From assembly GCF_011801125.1 (NCBI RefSeq), contig NZ_CP046171.1:5580001-5644000 (forward strand): 64,000 nt of DNA. The letters are read 5' to 3'. The notes beneath the pieces were generated by a model. It searched no databases. It worked only from the letters and a program-made list of their open reading frames with translations, and was not told where the DNA came from. Numbering within the stretch: the first letter of the stretch is position 1; the number at the start of each line of letters is the position of its first letter. Shown here piece by piece: positions 35,586 through 43,930 of the stretch. The DNA comes from Nocardia brasiliensis (lineage in GTDB: Bacteria > Actinomycetota > Actinomycetes > Mycobacteriales > Mycobacteriaceae). The position numbers and the translations under genes were made by a program.

Positions 35586-36268
35586 GACTCGGCCTCGAGG
35601 TCGGCGCGCGCGGTGAGGAATCGCTGTTCCAGTTCGGCGACGGCGTCGGCCGCGTCGGGACCACCCACGGTGAGAATGTGCCTGGCCACCTCGATCACCG
35701 GAGCGAGCGGCCAAGCCAGATCCCGTGGACCGCCCATCGCGGCCGCGAGCCGCGAGTCCAACTGCCAGCCCGGCGACATCGCGCCGACGCTGACCACCAG
35801 GGTCGCGTCGGCGGGGCCGGTCTCGACCCGGACGAAGCCGGCACTCTCCAGCTCGAGGTGGGAGTCGGCGTGCATCAGCACGGTGTCCGGGATGCGCCAC
35901 GGCGCGACCAGGTCGGCCGCCCAGTCGCCGCAGACCCGGACCGAAACCCGCTGCGCCGACGCTTGTGCCAGGGCCAGTTCGATCTGTCTTCGCGCATTGT
36001 CGAGGCTGTACCAGGCCGCGACAGACTCCTGCCGGGGCGCACGGGCCGCGATCAACCGCTCGAACAGTTCCCGGGGACGCCGGACCCGCCAGCCCGTCGC
36101 GGACCGCTCGGTCCAACCATGCGCGTCGGCCGCGGTAAGGATCTGCGAGATCCGGGCCTGTGTGATCCCCGTGGCCGCGGCGATGTGAACCTGGCGCTGC
36201 GGTGCCGGACTGCCGAGGAGGTAGGCCAGCACCGCTACCTCGGCATGCGCCAGTCGTTTCTCGGACAT
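35573..36268 (-). CDS. AbiEi-like winged-helix antitoxin
   Basis: 231 residues. An N-terminal helix-turn-helix reads QVHIAAATGITQARISQILT. The C-terminal part (RVSVRVCGDWAADLVAPWRI and beyond) is of the kind seen in AbiEi-type antitoxins, which bind DNA as monomers and neutralise the toxin indirectly. Upstream of the nucleotidyltransferase gene with a 13-base overlap. An AT-rich inverted repeat lies seven bases before its ATG, where such antitoxins bind to repress the operon. Confidence 0.7.
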   Translation of the reverse strand: MSEKRLAHAEVAVLAYLLGSPAPQRQVHIAAATGITQARISQILTAADAHGWTERSATGWRVRRPRELFERLIAARAPRQESVAAWYSLDNARRQIELALAQASAQRVSVRVCGDWAADLVAPWRIPDTVLMHADSHLELESAGFVRVETGPADATLVVSVGAMSPGWQLDSRLAAAMGGPRDLAWPLAPVIEVARHILTVGGPDAADAVAELEQRFLTARADLEAESCTS

Positions 36269-36275
36269 GGACCGA

Positions 36276-36317
36276 GTGTATAAATTTTTGCCGACTTCCG
36301 CCGAAAAATTTATACAC
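36276..36317. promoter_or_regulatory. AT-rich inverted-repeat operator of the AbiE-like module
   Basis: GTGTATAAATTTTT (36276-36289) and its exact complement AAAAATTTATACAC (36304-36317) are separated by a 14-base GC-rich spacer. The arms are the most AT-rich sequence for kilobases around. On the minus strand a TATACA -10 lies within the promoter-proximal arm, next to the ATG at 36268. Confidence 0.8.
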
Positions 36318-36331
36318 CCAGGTCAACACCC

Positions 36332-37486
36332 CTACAGCAGGGTGCTGAGGACCAACCAGGAGACGAAGGCGGAGGGGAGCATCGAGTCGAGGCGGTCCAT
36401 GATGCCGCCGTGCCCGGGGAGCAGGGTGCCCATGTCCTTGATGCCGAGCTCGCGCTTGATCTGGGATTCGATCAGGTCGCCGCAGGTGGCGACGAGGACG
36501 AGGCCGACACCGAGCACGACGCCGATCATCGAGTTGGCGTCGAGCAGCAGGGTGACGGTGAGCAGGCCGCCGATGACGCTGAAGACCAGCGACCCGCCGA
36601 AACCCTCCCAGGACTTCTTCGGGCTGATCGACGGCACCATTGGATGCCTGCCGAACAGCACACCGGCGACATAGCCGCCTACATCGGAGCAGACGACCAG
36701 GATCATGAAGGTCAGCACCCGCAGGTTGCCGTCCTCCTCGAGCAGCAGCAGGGTGGCGAACGAGGCGAGCAGCGGGATCCAGGCCAGCGTGAAGATCGTG
36801 ATAGCGGTGTCGCGCAAGAAGTTTCGCGGCGCGGTCTGCAGGCCGTGATCGAACAGTCGCCACACCATGCAGGTCAGCGTGGTCGCGGCGAAGGCGCCCG
36901 CGACGCCGCTCGCCCCGTACGGCCAGCCCAGCCAGAACACCGCCTGCCCGCCGACGATGAGCGGGATGCGCGGCACCAGCACGTCGGCCTCGCGGAGCCG
37001 TTTGGCGACCTCCCAGGTGGCGACGCCGACCGCGACGCCGACCACGCCGATGAACACCTTCGGCACGAACAGCAGGATCGCGATGAGCGAGAGACCGAGC
37101 CCGAAGCCGACCGCCAGCGCGGCGGGCAGATTGCGACCCGCCCGGGAACCGGACGCGGGCGCGGCGACGACGTCCTGCGGGCCGGGCGTCTCGGGATCGT
37201 GCGCGTCGCCGGGAACCGCGGCGGCCACGGACGGTTCCGTCCTGGGGACGGCCGAGCCGACCGACGCGTCGGCTAGAGCCTCGTGGTCAGATGCTCCCGC
37301 ATCGCGCACGTGCTCCTGCCTCGCTTCAGCTGTGCCGTCCACCGGCGTCGGCTCCTCGGCCGCACCGGTCGCGGCGGCGTTCTCGGCCACGATTGTCCCG
37401 TCGCTCAACTCGTCGTTCCGTTCGTCCTCCGCCCGAGCGGGCCTTCGACTGCGTTCGAACCCCGCGGCGCCTGCCTCGGTACGCAC
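36332..37486 (-). CDS. cdsA: Phosphatidate cytidylyltransferase
   Basis: 384 residues. The C-terminal 280 residues hold about eight membrane helices and the CDP-diglyceride synthase signature: SPKKSWEGFGGSL followed by CGDLIESQIKRELGIKDMGT and LLPGHGGIMDRLDS. It makes CDP-diacylglycerol from phosphatidic acid and CTP at the membrane. The first 115 residues are an Ala/Glu/Pro/Asp-rich disordered tail, long for the family. The exact start is uncertain because of this tail; in-frame starts exist downstream. Followed upstream by frr, as in mycobacteria. Confidence 0.92.
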   Translation of the reverse strand: MRTEAGAAGFERSRRPARAEDERNDELSDGTIVAENAAATGAAEEPTPVDGTAEARQEHVRDAGASDHEALADASVGSAVPRTEPSVAAAVPGDAHDPETPGPQDVVAAPASGSRAGRNLPAALAVGFGLGLSLIAILLFVPKVFIGVVGVAVGVATWEVAKRLREADVLVPRIPLIVGGQAVFWLGWPYGASGVAGAFAATTLTCMVWRLFDHGLQTAPRNFLRDTAITIFTLAWIPLLASFATLLLLEEDGNLRVLTFMILVVCSDVGGYVAGVLFGRHPMVPSISPKKSWEGFGGSLVFSVIGGLLTVTLLLDANSMIGVVLGVGLVLVATCGDLIESQIKRELGIKDMGTLLPGHGGIMDRLDSMLPSAFVSWLVLSTLL

Positions 37487-37495
37487 GCCGTGGCG

Positions 37496-38053
37496 TCAGA
37501 CCTCGAGCAGTTCCGTTTCCTTGTGCTTGACCAGGTCGTCGATCTGGCCCACGTACTTGGCGGTGGTCTTGTCGAGATCCTTCTCCGCGCGCCCGACCTC
37601 GTCCTCGCCCGCCTCGCCATCCTTCTGGATGCGCGAGAGTTCGTCCATGGCTTTGCGGCGGACATTGCGGATAGACACCTTCGCGTCCTCGCCCTTGCCC
37701 TTGGCCTGCTTGACCAGCTCGCGGCGACGTTCCTCGGTCAGCTGCGGCACCGAAATCCGAATGATGTCACCGTTGTTCGTGGGGTTGACGCCGAGATCCG
37801 AGTTGCGGATTGCGGTTTCGATCGCGCCGAGCTGAGCCTGCTCGTACGGCTTGATCACGACCATGCGCGGCTCGGGCACGGTGATGCTGGATATCTGGGT
37901 GATAGGCGTCGGAGAACCGTAGTAGTCGACCACGATCCGGGAGAACATGCCCGGATTGGCCCGTCCGGTGCGAATGGATCCGAGATCGTCCTTCGCCACC
38001 GTGACGGCCTTTTCCATCTTCTCCTCGGCGTCGAAGAGCGCTTCTTCAATCAC
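37496..38053 (-). CDS. frr: Ribosome recycling factor
   Basis: 185 residues from the GTG at 38053. The whole family pattern is visible: [25 protein letters not shown] at the start, the [16 protein letters not shown] domain II strands, [20 protein letters not shown] and the final [20 protein letters not shown]. It splits the post-termination ribosome with EF-G. An in-frame start 15 bases upstream was rejected on family length. Confidence 0.97.
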   Translation of the reverse strand: MIEEALFDAEEKMEKAVTVAKDDLGSIRTGRANPGMFSRIVVDYYGSPTPITQISSITVPEPRMVVIKPYEQAQLGAIETAIRNSDLGVNPTNNGDIIRISVPQLTEERRRELVKQAKGKGEDAKVSIRNVRRKAMDELSRIQKDGEAGEDEVGRAEKDLDKTTAKYVGQIDDLVKHKETELLEV

Positions 38054-38103
38054 GACCGTTCCCTCCACAGCGTCGTCATCGTCATGATCCGCGGGTCGCG
38101 GGG

Positions 38104-38832
38104 TCAGGACCGAACCAATGTGCCGATCTTCTCACCGGCGACCGCTCGGGCGATATTGCCCTTGGTCAACAAATTGAACACCAGCATCGGCATCTGGTTG
38201 TCCATACAGAGGCTGAAGGCCGTCGCGTCGGCCACCTTGAGACCTTGCTCGATGACCTCTTTGTGGGTGATCTCGGAGAACATGGTGGCGTTCTCGTCCA
38301 CCTTGGGGTCGGCGGTGAAAACCCCGTCGACCGCCTTCGCCATCAGCACCACCTCGGCGCCGATCTCCAGCGCGCGCTGGGCGGCGGTGGTGTCGGTGGA
38401 GAAGTACGGCATGCCCATGCCGGCACCGAAGATCACCACGCGCCCCTTCTCCAGGTGCCGCTTGGCGCGCAACGGGAGGTAGGGCTCGGCGACCTGACCC
38501 ATGGTGATCGCGGTCTGCACCCGGGTCTCGATCCCCTGCTTCTGCAGAAAGTCTTGCAGCGCAAGGCTGTTCATCACGGTACCGAGCATGCCCATGTAGT
38601 CCGAGCGGGCCCGCTCCATGCCACGCTCCTCGAGCTCGGCGCCGCGGAAGAAGTTGCCGCCGCCGATCACCACGGCCACCTGCACGCCGGTCGCGACGAC
38701 CTCGGCGATCTGCTCGGCGACCGCCTCCACGACGTCCGGGTCCAGTCCGACCCGGCCACCGCCGAACATCTCGCCACCCAATTTCAGAAGCACCCGGCGA
38801 TATCCTGGGCGGTCGTTCCCCGGGTCCGTCAT
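38104..38832 (-). CDS. pyrH: Uridylate (UMP) kinase
   Basis: 242 residues. The amino-acid-kinase fold has [11 protein letters not shown] at about 14-24, [13 protein letters not shown] in the phosphate site, [20 protein letters not shown], and [11 protein letters not shown]. It phosphorylates UMP to UDP; allosteric control by GTP and UTP is usual in the family. Upstream of frr on the same strand. Confidence 0.97.
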   Translation of the reverse strand: MTDPGNDRPGYRRVLLKLGGEMFGGGRVGLDPDVVEAVAEQIAEVVATGVQVAVVIGGGNFFRGAELEERGMERARSDYMGMLGTVMNSLALQDFLQKQGIETRVQTAITMGQVAEPYLPLRAKRHLEKGRVVIFGAGMGMPYFSTDTTAAQRALEIGAEVVLMAKAVDGVFTADPKVDENATMFSEITHKEVIEQGLKVADATAFSLCMDNQMPMLVFNLLTKGNIARAVAGEKIGTLVRS

Positions 38833-38964
38833 GGGTGTTGTTCTCCTTCGGCGGTCAACGTTGTTCTCGGCAGGGCAAGTGCGTCAAAGAATTCGGCAGC
38901 TCGGAAAGGCTCCTCGACAAGGAGCGGTTCCTATCCTGCCTCATGCGGGTTCGGCGGCATGAGA

Positions 38965-39004
38965 AGACCCCCCGTCAACCGGCGAAACGGTCGACGAGGG
39001 GTCT
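38965..39004 (-). terminator. Terminator after tsf
   Basis: AGACCCCCCGTCAACCG and CGGTCGACGAGGGGTCT form a 17-bp stem with two mismatches and the loop GCGAAA. It is 60 bases after the tsf stop, in the interval before pyrH. Confidence 0.75.
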
Positions 39005-39063
39005 GCTCGATGTAGCCAGATGGCGGTTGTCAGACCAGGTCGGGCTGACCGTGCGAGGCACGA

Positions 39064-39888
39064 TCAGTTGGCGCCGACCTCGAAGCGGGCGAAGCGGGTC
39101 ACGGTGACACCGGCCTCGTCCAGCAGGGCCTTGACGGTCTTCTTCGAATCGGTGACCGACGACTGCTCGAGCAGCACGACGTCCTTGAAGAAGCCGTTGA
39201 CGCGGCCTTCGGTGATCTTCGGGAGGGCGGCCTCGGGCTTGCCCTCTTCGCGCGCGGTCTGCTCGGCGATGCGACGCTCGTTCTCCACGACGTCGGCCGG
39301 AACCTCGTCGCGGGTCACGTACTTCGCCTTGAGCGCGGCGACCTGCATGGCGGCGGCACGGGCGGCCTCGGCCGCGGCGTCACCCTCGCCCTGGTACTCG
39401 ATCAGCACGCCGACGGCCGGCGGCAGATCGGAGGCACGCTTGTGCAGGTAGGTGGCGACCGGACCGTCCAGCGAGATCACGCGACGCAGCTCGAGCTTCT
39501 CACCGATCTTCGCGGCGAGCGCCTGCACGGCCTCGTCGGCGGTCTTGCCACCGAGGTCGAGGGCCTTCAGCGCGTCCAGGTCGGCGGGCTTGGCGGCCGC
39601 GGCGGCGGCCACGATCTGCTCGGCCAGCTCCTGGAACTCCGCGTTCTTGGCGACGAAGTCGGTCTCGGAGTTGAGCTCGACCATCACGCCGCCCTTGGCG
39701 GCGACCAGGCCTTCGGCGGTGGTCCGCTCGGCACGCTTGCCGACGTCCTTCGCGCCCTTGATGCGCAGGATCTCGACGGCCTTGTCGAAGTCGCCGTCGG
39801 TCTCGGCCAGCGCGTTCTTACAATCCATCATTCCGGAGCCGGTGAGCTCGCGGAGCCGCTTCACATCGGCAGCGGTGTAGTTCGCCAT
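39064..39888 (-). CDS. tsf: Elongation factor Ts
   Basis: 274 residues. The N-terminal [20 protein letters not shown] and [20 protein letters not shown] are the family signature, followed by the core [20 protein letters not shown] segment. It exchanges GDP for GTP on EF-Tu. Downstream of rpsB; a large hairpin lies between them. Confidence 0.98.
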   Translation of the reverse strand: MANYTAADVKRLRELTGSGMMDCKNALAETDGDFDKAVEILRIKGAKDVGKRAERTTAEGLVAAKGGVMVELNSETDFVAKNAEFQELAEQIVAAAAAAKPADLDALKALDLGGKTADEAVQALAAKIGEKLELRRVISLDGPVATYLHKRASDLPPAVGVLIEYQGEGDAAAEAARAAAMQVAALKAKYVTRDEVPADVVENERRIAEQTAREEGKPEAALPKITEGRVNGFFKDVVLLEQSSVTDSKKTVKALLDEAGVTVTRFARFEVGAN

Positions 39889-39930
39889 CGGGGGCGAGCC
39901 TCCTTCGGAGAAAGTTCTTCGAGTACTGGG

Positions 39931-39970
39931 CAGCGGTGATCACCATCGCACGCGTCGGTGATCACCGCTG
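39931..39970 (-). promoter_or_regulatory. Large perfect hairpin between rpsB and tsf
   Basis: CAGCGGTGATCACC (39931-39944) and GGTGATCACCGCTG (39957-39970) form a perfect 14-bp stem around a 12-base loop. Each arm also contains the palindrome GGTGATCACC. It is 42 bases upstream of the tsf start and 19 bases after the rpsB stop. It could be a partial terminator, mRNA processing site or regulator of tsf relative to rpsB. Confidence 0.7.
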
Positions 39971-39989
39971 GAACAGCGAGTTACGAGAC

Positions 39990-40832
39990 TCAGGCCTCGG
40001 CCGGGGTCTCCACGGCGGCAGCCTCGGCCGGAGCTTCGGCAGGGGCCTCGGCGGCCGGTGCGGCCGACGCGAGCAGCTCCTGCTCCCACTCGGCGAGCGG
40101 CTCGCCCGCGCCGGCTTCCGGCTTGTCGTCACCGGAGGACAGACCGGCCCGCGCCTGCACGCCCTCGGCCACCGCGGAGGCGACGACCTTGGTCAGCAGC
40201 GCGGCCGAACGGATCGCGTCGTCGTTACCCGGGATCGGGTAGTCGACCAGGTCGGGGTCGCAGTTGGTGTCCAGGATCGCGATGACCGGGATGTTCAGCT
40301 TGCGCGCCTCGCCGACGGCGATGTGCTCCTTGTTGGTGTCGACGACCCAGATGGCCGAGGGCACCTTGGCCATGTCGCGGATACCGCCGAGGGTGCGCTC
40401 CAGCTTGTTCATCTCACGCGTGAGCATGAGGATTTCCTTCTTGGTGCGACCCTCGAAACCACCGGTCTGCTCCATCGCCTCGAGCTCCTTGAGGCGCTGC
40501 AGACGCTTGTGCACGGTGGAGAAGTTGGTGAGCATGCCACCCAGCCAGCGCTGGTTGACGTAGGGCATCCCGACGCGAGTCGCCTCGGCCGCGATCGACT
40601 CCTGGGCCTGCTTCTTCGTGCCGACGAAGAGGACGGTGCCACCGTGGGCGACGGTCTCCTTGACGAACTCGTAGGCCTTGTCGATGTAGGTCAGCGTCTG
40701 CTGCAGGTCGATGATGTAGATGCCGTTGCGGTCGGTGAAGATGAACCGCTTCATCTTCGGGTTCCAGCGCCGAGTCTGGTGCCCGAAGTGCGCGCCGCTG
40801 TCGAGCAGCTGCTTCATTGTTACGACAGCCAT
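39990..40832 (-). CDS. rpsB: 30S ribosomal protein S2
   Basis: 280 residues. The sequence [20 protein letters not shown] then [39 protein letters not shown] and the [20 protein letters not shown] are diagnostic. The last about 40 residues are an acidic Ala/Glu/Pro-rich extension ([17 protein letters not shown]), typical of actinobacterial S2. First gene of the rpsB-tsf pair. Confidence 0.98.
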   Translation of the reverse strand: MAVVTMKQLLDSGAHFGHQTRRWNPKMKRFIFTDRNGIYIIDLQQTLTYIDKAYEFVKETVAHGGTVLFVGTKKQAQESIAAEATRVGMPYVNQRWLGGMLTNFSTVHKRLQRLKELEAMEQTGGFEGRTKKEILMLTREMNKLERTLGGIRDMAKVPSAIWVVDTNKEHIAVGEARKLNIPVIAILDTNCDPDLVDYPIPGNDDAIRSAALLTKVVASAVAEGVQARAGLSSGDDKPEAGAGEPLAEWEQELLASAAPAAEAPAEAPAEAAAVETPAEA

Positions 40833-41393
40833 GGCTCTCGTATCTCTCTTTCGTTGCCGGTTGACGCAGCGAATCGGTGATTCGTTGCCCTGGCGCCTCC
40901 GAATCGTCGGACCCGACCGCGAGGGCGGGACCAGCCGACGATTCCCTGCTCCGCACAGGAGCTGCCGCGAACCCGAGGATGTGACTGGTTCGAACAGCGC
41001 CGTTGCGAACAAGCACGGGGTGGCGCGCGAAGTCGGTCCATGCAGGCACAGACCGCACGACCAGTCTATCGGGTCCGCCGCCAGCCACTAAATCGCCCTG
41101 TCAACGGGCTGAATCGCGGGTGCACATGGTGCACCGATCTTGCGACTCGAACGTCGTGCGCGCTGCCGCCAATTGGCAGCTGGCGACTGCACGAGAATTT
41201 TGTAGCCCGATACAACCTTGCGAACCCCGCCCTCTATACGCCTTTGCACTACTGCTGTCCGACCACGGCCCGCTGTACCTCCGACCTGAGCCGCCGAAAA
41301 CTCCGAAAGGCGTGGTGTCCACAAGTCGGAAAGTTGTGCACATTCGCGGGAGTGGGGGTACCGGGGAGCGGGTCGAACGATGAGGCTTTTCCT
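40833..41393. other. rpsB leader and divergent promoter region
   Basis: Non-coding, 561 bases between divergent genes. It should hold the rpsB promoter and 5' leader (a small dyad CGAATC/GATTCG lies at about 40869-40883) and the promoter of the plus-strand secreted-protein gene. No gene was supported; a TTGACA at 41099-41104 has no -10 at usual spacing. Confidence 0.4.
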
Positions 41394-41855
41394 ATGCCTC
41401 CGTATCCGATCTCGACGCTGACGACGCTGGTCATTCCGCTGTTTTTCGTGCTCGGGCTGGTGAGCGCGCCGCCCGGGGTGGCCGGGCCGCTCCGGGCGAA
41501 CACCGCGGCGATCGCACCCGCCGATATGGACCGGCCGCCCGATCGGATTGGGGCGTGTTCGGGGTCGGCGTGTGCGTTGCGGCGGGTGGCGCCGCGCGTG
41601 GTGGACGAGGGGTTTGCCGGGAGCCTGCCCGCGGGGCGAGGGGGTGTGGATCTGGCGGATCCGTGTGCGCCGGTGGGCATCCGCACGGTGATTCCGGCGG
41701 GTTGCGGTGGGGTGTTCGAGCGCACGCCGTTGGATCTTGAGCATTGCGAATATGTCGGTCCCGCACCGTTTTTCATGTCGCCGAGCGATTCCGAGTTCTG
41801 CGGGCTGGTGACTCCTGCGCCGTTGTCGTTGCCGCCCGTAGGCGCAGGAGAATGA
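41394..41855 (+). CDS. Secreted protein, hypothetical, coupled to M23 peptidase
   Basis: 153 residues. A signal-like hydrophobic N-terminus (ISTLTTLVIPLFFVLGLVSA) is followed by a Cys-rich mature part (CSGSACALRR, DPCAPVGIRTVIPAGCGGV, HCEYVG, EFCGLV) with about seven Cys, likely disulphide-bonded outside the cell. Its stop overlaps the M23 gene start (ATGA), so both are exported together. No family recognised. A start upstream in frame exists but lies before the signal sequence. Confidence 0.6.
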   Translation: MPPYPISTLTTLVIPLFFVLGLVSAPPGVAGPLRANTAAIAPADMDRPPDRIGACSGSACALRRVAPRVVDEGFAGSLPAGRGGVDLADPCAPVGIRTVIPAGCGGVFERTPLDLEHCEYVGPAPFFMSPSDSEFCGLVTPAPLSLPPVGAGE

Positions 41856-42400
41856 CGTGGCCGCGTGTGTCTCGGTTCGTGCCCGCGGCGGGGATGATCG
41901 TTGCGCTGGTCGTCGGAGCCGAATCGCTCGCGGCCGCGGCACCCGCCGGACCGTTCGGCTGGCCGCTGCAACCGCCGCCCGCCGTGCTCCGGAAGTTCGA
42001 CAAACCCGCGCGGGATTGGTTGCCCGGACACCGCGGCGTCGATCTGTCGGGTGCGGCCGGGCAACCGGTCCTGGCCGCGGGCGACGGGATCGTGGTGTTC
42101 GCGGGCACCGTCGCCGACAAACCCGTGGTGTCGATCGATCATCCCGGCGGGCTGCGCACCACGTACGAGCCGGTCCGCGCCGAGGTTCCGGTGGGCCGGC
42201 GCGTGACGCGCGGTATGCCGATCGGCACCCTCGAACCCGGACACGAAGGCTGCGGAACCTGCCTGCACTGGGGTCTGCGCAGCGAGGGCGGCGGCAGGCG
42301 CACCCGCGAATACCTCGACCCCCTCGGTCTCCTCCACCTCACGCCGCTCCGCCTGAAGCCCAGCTCTAGGACGGAGCACGCCGCCCGTACAACGAGTTGA
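41852..42400 (+). CDS. M23-family peptidase-like secreted protein (Rv2891-like)
   Basis: 182 residues with a signal peptide (FVPAAGMIVALVVGAESLAA). The LytM fold has the zinc pattern GHRGVDLSG at about residues 52-60, but the usual HxH motif reads CLHWGLRSE, so the first His of the pair is Cys. The same CLHWG form is, from memory, known in mycobacterial relatives. It sits in the equivalent place (downstream of the divergent rpsB). Probably acts in or near the cell wall, as hydrolase or binder. Confidence 0.82.
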   Translation: MTWPRVSRFVPAAGMIVALVVGAESLAAAAPAGPFGWPLQPPPAVLRKFDKPARDWLPGHRGVDLSGAAGQPVLAAGDGIVVFAGTVADKPVVSIDHPGGLRTTYEPVRAEVPVGRRVTRGMPIGTLEPGHEGCGTCLHWGLRSEGGGRRTREYLDPLGLLHLTPLRLKPSSRTEHAARTTS

Positions 42401-42721
42401 GTGCTCCCCCGCGCTTGGCACGCACCTCGCGGACCCGCACCCGACGAATCAGCCCCTCGGTCGGCGAACCCTACCGGCGACCCGCTGCCGCCCACTTCTG
42501 CAGCATCCGCCGCTCGGCGAGTCCGACCTGACGTCTGTCACGGCGCGTCCGGGGCGCGGCATCGTCGGATTCTGGGGATCAGGATTCGCGGGCGGGCGAG
42601 GCGCGGCAGACGAGGCGGGTTGGAACGGTTCCGAGATCAGGGACGCCAAGTGGGTGAGGTGTGGTCGAGGAGACGGGGCGGAATGGTTCCGGGATCGGGG
42701 TCGGCGGGTGAAGATCAGAGT
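42401..42721. other. Interval before the DUF1990 gene
   Basis: 321 bases with no gene supported. The words GGTTCCGAGATCAGGG and GGTTCCGGGATCGGGG are an imperfect direct repeat about 70 bases apart. In-frame starts for DUF1990 exist within it. Confidence 0.35.
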
Positions 42722-43240
42722 ATGGAGAATGTGCCGGGCGGTCCTTCGTTCACCTATCCGGAGGTCGGTGCCACCGGCGGTGAACTGCCGCAGGGGTATC
42801 ACCATTTCCAGTTGCGGCGGCGGATCGGGCAAGGGCGGGCACTGTTCGAGCGCGCGGGGGCAGAGATCCTCGAGTATCGAATGCAGAAGGGGACGCACGT
42901 CTTTCACTCCGCGTCCACGCCGACCGCCGAGCCGGGCACCCGGATCACGGTGCGACTCGGGGTCGGACCGCTGAGCATCATCGCCCCGTGCCGGGTGGTG
43001 TACGTGCTGTCCGCACCGAACCAGCGCGGCTTCGCCTACGGCACCCTGCCCGGGCACCCCGAGATCGGCGAGGAACTGTTCGCCGTGGAATACGACCCCG
43101 CCGACGACGGCGTCTACGGGGTGGTCACCGCATTCTCCCGCCCCGGCGCCTGGTACACCCGCCTCGGCGGTCCATTGGTACGCGGCATCCAAAAGTTCGT
43201 TGCGGGACAGTACATCCGAGCCCTCTCCACCACCGCGTGA
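42722..43240 (+). CDS. DUF1990 family protein
   Basis: 172 residues. FTYPEVGATGGELPQGYHHF at the N-terminus, RITVRLGVGPLSIIAPCRVVY in the middle and FAYGTLPGHPEIGEELFAVE plus GVVTAFSRPGAWYTRLGGPL are the family pattern. The family has a START/polyketide-cyclase-like barrel, and its ligand is unknown. The ATG at 42722 begins just before the domain; another ATG at 42683 has a better ribosome site (GGAG). A single gene. Confidence 0.8.
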   Translation: MENVPGGPSFTYPEVGATGGELPQGYHHFQLRRRIGQGRALFERAGAEILEYRMQKGTHVFHSASTPTAEPGTRITVRLGVGPLSIIAPCRVVYVLSAPNQRGFAYGTLPGHPEIGEELFAVEYDPADDGVYGVVTAFSRPGAWYTRLGGPLVRGIQKFVAGQYIRALSTTA

Positions 43241-43359
43241 GGACGCCTCGCCTGAATCGCGATAGCGCCCAACGGCCACAGGACAGCATCGCGAAACACA
43301 CTGCGATGGCCGGATGACCACCGCCGCACGCACCGGACCAAACGGAGGCTCCCGCACCC

Positions 43360-43713
43360 CTAGAGATGAGCCTCCAGCGCCTCGGCTTGGGCTCGCAGGT
43401 CGGCGGCCTGCTCGGGGCGACCGTGGCCCTCGTATTGCGTTGCGACCGTGTGGCGTTCGGTGATCTCGGCACGGACGATCTGTTCGATGTCGGATTCGGT
43501 GAGGTCGCGGCGCGCGACCTCGGCGACGCCTAGGCCGACCGGGGAGTTCTCCACGGAGCCGGCGCGGCGGGCGCCGATGTCGACGGCTTCCGCGTTGTCG
43601 ATGGCGGCGAGGGTGGCGCGCAGGGCGGAGATCGCCTGCCGGTCACGGGCCTTCATCGCCACGGACAGGGCGTCGCGCAGGCGCGCGCGCAGTGGAGAGC
43701 GCTCAGTTGACAT
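43360..43713 (-). CDS. YqeY/GatB-like domain protein
   Basis: 117 residues: LRARLRDALSVAMKARDRQA and ISALRATLAAIDNAEAVD, then SDIEQIVRAEITERHTVATQ. This is the small helical GatB/YqeY domain, also found on amidotransferase subunit B. The standalone form is of unknown role. Its ATG is preferred over an upstream in-frame start because the family starts there. Confidence 0.85.
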   Translation of the reverse strand: MSTERSPLRARLRDALSVAMKARDRQAISALRATLAAIDNAEAVDIGARRAGSVENSPVGLGVAEVARRDLTESDIEQIVRAEITERHTVATQYEGHGRPEQAADLRAQAEALEAHL

Positions 43714-43930
43714 ATGCACCACCGTAAGGAGACGGGTTGTGGACGTCGAACGGTTTACGCGGTGCGGGCTGGGCGCTGTCTCACGAGTCCGACCGGATGC
43801 CTCCGCGATTCGGCTCGTCGCCCGGTAAGGCGGAGCAGGAGCCGATACCGGGATTCGTCTCGGTGACGACGACAACACGGCCGAGCGAGTTGGACTGTGG
43901 AGGCGCCGGATGGGACGTATGAGACGAGCC

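Noticed and set aside
34860..36863. Single 667-codon minus frame spanning the AbiE-like toxin and part of cdsA
   Set aside because: The codon pattern and an internal GTG with overlap fit two genes; the N-terminal part is only a shadow of the winged-helix gene and of cdsA.
41063..41104. TTGACA at 41099-41104 as rpsB -35 element
   Set aside because: The nearest TANNNT-like TAGACT is about 30 bases away, too far for a normal promoter.
41088..42421. Minus-strand frames opposite the secreted and M23 genes
   Set aside because: Arg/His/Pro-rich shadows without motifs; the plus-strand genes have signal peptides and a family domain.
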